Assembly (NCBI GenBank): GCA_016839425.1
Contig: JAEOUI010000015.1
Location: 1 to 15,658, forward strand
Reading direction: 5' to 3'
Length of the DNA: 15,658 nucleotides
From: Promethearchaeota archaeon
GTDB lineage: Archaea; Asgardarchaeota; Lokiarchaeia; Sigynarchaeales; SOKP01
Shown: positions 14,184-15,658 of the stretch, in pieces
Layout of the letters: each line of letters opens with the position of its first letter
Numbering within the stretch: the first letter of the stretch is position 1
Notes under the pieces: generated by a model
The model's input: the letters and a program-made list of their open reading frames with translations, nothing else
Databases searched by the model: none
Told to the model about the DNA's origin: nothing
Position numbers and translations under genes: made by a program

Positions 14184-15658
14184 ATGAGGTTTTCAAATAA
14201 AAGTAAAGTAGGATTAGTATTGATTACAATCCTTGGTTTGACGATCTCTGGTAATCTAATCACGATAAATGTTGCAGCTGATTATGGCGTATTTGTAGGT
14301 GACTCGTGGACCTATCAATATAATGGTAATATAGGAATCGGGAACTTAACGGTCCAAGTAACATCTGTTTCCCAACCATATGGTCCTGTTATAGGGGCGT
14401 TATATTTGAACTCATCGTTGGTTTATTCTGACATGTCCCTTGATTACTGGATCGTTTTTGACGACGATTATATGGATGAACTTTTGAGTAATGGCTCCTA
14501 TGATAACAGAGAATATGGGAATATTTATCGAGATTGCATCGTTGCTTGGTATAATGGAGAATATTACGTGGTTGATACAGAAACGGGCATCCTTTTAGAA
14601 AAGCACGGATATTACGAGGATTTTATTCTCGTTGAATGGAATCCGAACATTGAACCTGGAAGATGGCTCGTATCGGGGGGTGAAGAATGGACATATGAGA
14701 TACAAGGCGATTATATTTCGGGCACTATGGGCATCGAAGTTATTGAAGTTCCAGAATACCCCAGCTCTCCAGTTGGAATGATATACAACAACGGTTCGAG
14801 GCCTATTACTGAAAATTTATTTGGGTGGTATGTTTTTGACAATAACACAATAAAAAAAGCTGCGGCCATGAGTGGTATTTTTTCAGGTAATTACGGTGGG
14901 AGAGATTGTTACTATGTCGTAATAGATAATGGAATGGAAGCAACGGTTTATGTAGACAACTCTACGGGTATTGCATTAAATATAACCAAAGATTGGGGGG
15001 ATCAATACATCCTAATTGATTGGTCACTTGCAAGCGTTGCAAAAGAACCAACGGAATGGCTTGTTACCGAAGAGGAAGGTTGGATTTACGAGCATTACTA
15101 TGACGGAAGTCTTGAAAGAGAAATTGGGTTCGAGGTAACGGATGTTCCAGACTACCCAAGGTCTCCCGTCGGAACAATGTATCAATTGGGTTATACGCCC
15201 CAACCAGGAGTGCTTCTTTCATATGAATATGTGTTTGATAATGTGACCATAGCTAAGGCCGCTAATGCGGGAATTTTCAGTGGAGAATTCAGAGGAAGTG
15301 TGTGTCAATATGTCGTTTTTGAAGACGGAATGGGTAGAACCATATATATTGATAATTCAACTGGTGTGGCTTTAAATATAACAATGGATTATGGATATAT
15401 TGAACAATATATCCTCGTAAATTGGTCAGTTTGGGGTCCACCCGCTTGGCTTGTTGAGGTTGGTGACGAATGGACATACGACTTGATAATTGACGGTAGC
15501 GTCCAGAGCTATATTGGTGTTGAAGTAACAACCGTTCCAGAATATCCAACCCCTCCATTAGGCACGATTTATTATGGTAGCAGTACTCCAAATTACGATC
15601 AAGATATTTCAATGTATGTGTACGACAACGCCACGATAGAGTCAATCGCCTCAACCAA
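14184..15658 (+). CDS. secreted tandem-repeat surface protein (partial, open at right edge)
   Basis: ATG at 14184 opens a frame with no stop to the window end (491 codons plus 2 bases). Residues 1-32 are a signal peptide: MRFSNKSK, a hydrophobic core about 9-29, then AA before DYGV. The rest is built of units that begin G-D/E-x-W-T-Y, at W42, W169, W300 and W430 (spacing 127, 131, 130). Later units share EVPEYP-x-x-P-x-G, a D-N-x-T-I-x-x-A stretch, and C-x-Y-V-V...Y-x-D-NSTG-x-ALNIT, and close with QYIL-x-x-W and WLV. Unit 1 is the most divergent. About a dozen N-x-S/T sequons, high Tyr/Trp/Asp and few Lys fit a glycosylated extracellular beta-rich protein. One or two Cys per unit (C118, C242, C374) occur. 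No enzyme motif is seen. Whether it ends in a membrane anchor lies beyond the window. An ATG at 14179 stops at once; SD is weak. Confidence 0.88.
   Translation, partial: MRFSNKSKVGLVLITILGLTISGNLITINVAADYGVFVGDSWTYQYNGNIGIGNLTVQVTSVSQPYGPVIGALYLNSSLVYSDMSLDYWIVFDDDYMDELLSNGSYDNREYGNIYRDCIVAWYNGEYYVVDTETGILLEKHGYYEDFILVEWNPNIEPGRWLVSGGEEWTYEIQGDYISGTMGIEVIEVPEYPSSPVGMIYNNGSRPITENLFGWYVFDNNTIKKAAAMSGIFSGNYGGRDCYYVVIDNGMEATVYVDNSTGIALNITKDWGDQYILIDWSLASVAKEPTEWLVTEEEGWIYEHYYDGSLEREIGFEVTDVPDYPRSPVGTMYQLGYTPQPGVLLSYEYVFDNVTIAKAANAGIFSGEFRGSVCQYVVFEDGMGRTIYIDNSTGVALNITMDYGYIEQYILVNWSVWGPPAWLVEVGDEWTYDLIIDGSVQSYIGVEVTTVPEYPTPPLGTIYYGSSTPNYDQDISMYVYDNATIESIAST
14298..15658 (+). repeat. four tandem ~130-residue protein repeats
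   Basis: Units begin at about 14298, 14679, 15072 and 15462, the last cut by the window edge. Units 2 and 3 are the closest pair: EVPEYPSSPVGMIY and DVPDYPRSPVGTMY, and VDNSTGIALNIT and IDNSTGVALNIT align without gaps. This points to duplication within the gene. Confidence 0.8.

Noticed and set aside
15289..15654. 121-residue minus-strand frame
   Set aside because: It lies antisense to the repeat protein, whose signal peptide, repeats and sequons make the plus frame certain. Its Tyr/His/Arg/Gln-rich translation is that of an antisense shadow.

Overview
The window is AT-rich, has long spacers, and carries mostly stand-alone genes on both strands. It is probably chromosomal DNA of an archaeon, and an Asgard (Lokiarchaeia-like) archaeon is my best guess. 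The reasons are TATA-like boxes placed as archaeal promoters upstream of several genes, an iron-sulfur flavoprotein of the methanogen/clostridial type, a soluble multi-PAS histidine kinase, a many-pass membrane protein ending in a RING-like eight-cysteine domain, and a secreted repeat protein rich in N-glycosylation sequons. No ribosomal or informational marker is present, so the taxonomy is inference. Several genes have clear Shine-Dalgarno (SD) motifs, some in front of TTG starts. I saw no tRNA, rRNA, CRISPR array, insertion sequence or phage gene.

Layout. 1-217: tail of an unidentified gene. 365-1144: alpha/beta hydrolase. 1145-1646: spacer with a highly charged 51-residue small ORF. 1647-2369: DUF998-type membrane protein. 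2670-3893: nine-helix membrane protein with a cytosolic RING-like domain. 4009-5258 (minus): two overlapping flavoprotein genes, an iron-sulfur flavoprotein followed by an FMN reductase-like protein, the clearest operon here. 5613-6515: LCM/TcmP-type SAM methyltransferase, followed by a 4-helix membrane protein (6594-7013). 7090-8487 (minus): DEAD-box RNA helicase fused to an N-terminal cold-shock domain, with a DEGD motif II. 8874-11123 (minus): histidine kinase with four PAS-like segments and no membrane anchor. 11455-11898: small membrane protein. 12108-12665: protein resembling the V4R/heme-NO-binding-like sensor fold. 12782-13708 (minus): unrecognised basic protein. 14184 to the right edge: start of a secreted protein built of ~130-residue tandem repeats, still open at the window end.

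How they work together. Apart from the flavoprotein pair (probable electron transfer from a [4Fe-4S]/FMN protein to or from an FMN protein) and perhaps the methyltransferase/membrane-protein pair, the genes look independent. Sensing (PAS kinase, V4R-like protein), RNA remodelling and envelope functions dominate. The most noteworthy items are the membrane-anchored RING-like protein, the cold-shock/DEAD fusion, and the repeat protein with a perfect 8-bp inverted repeat in its upstream region.
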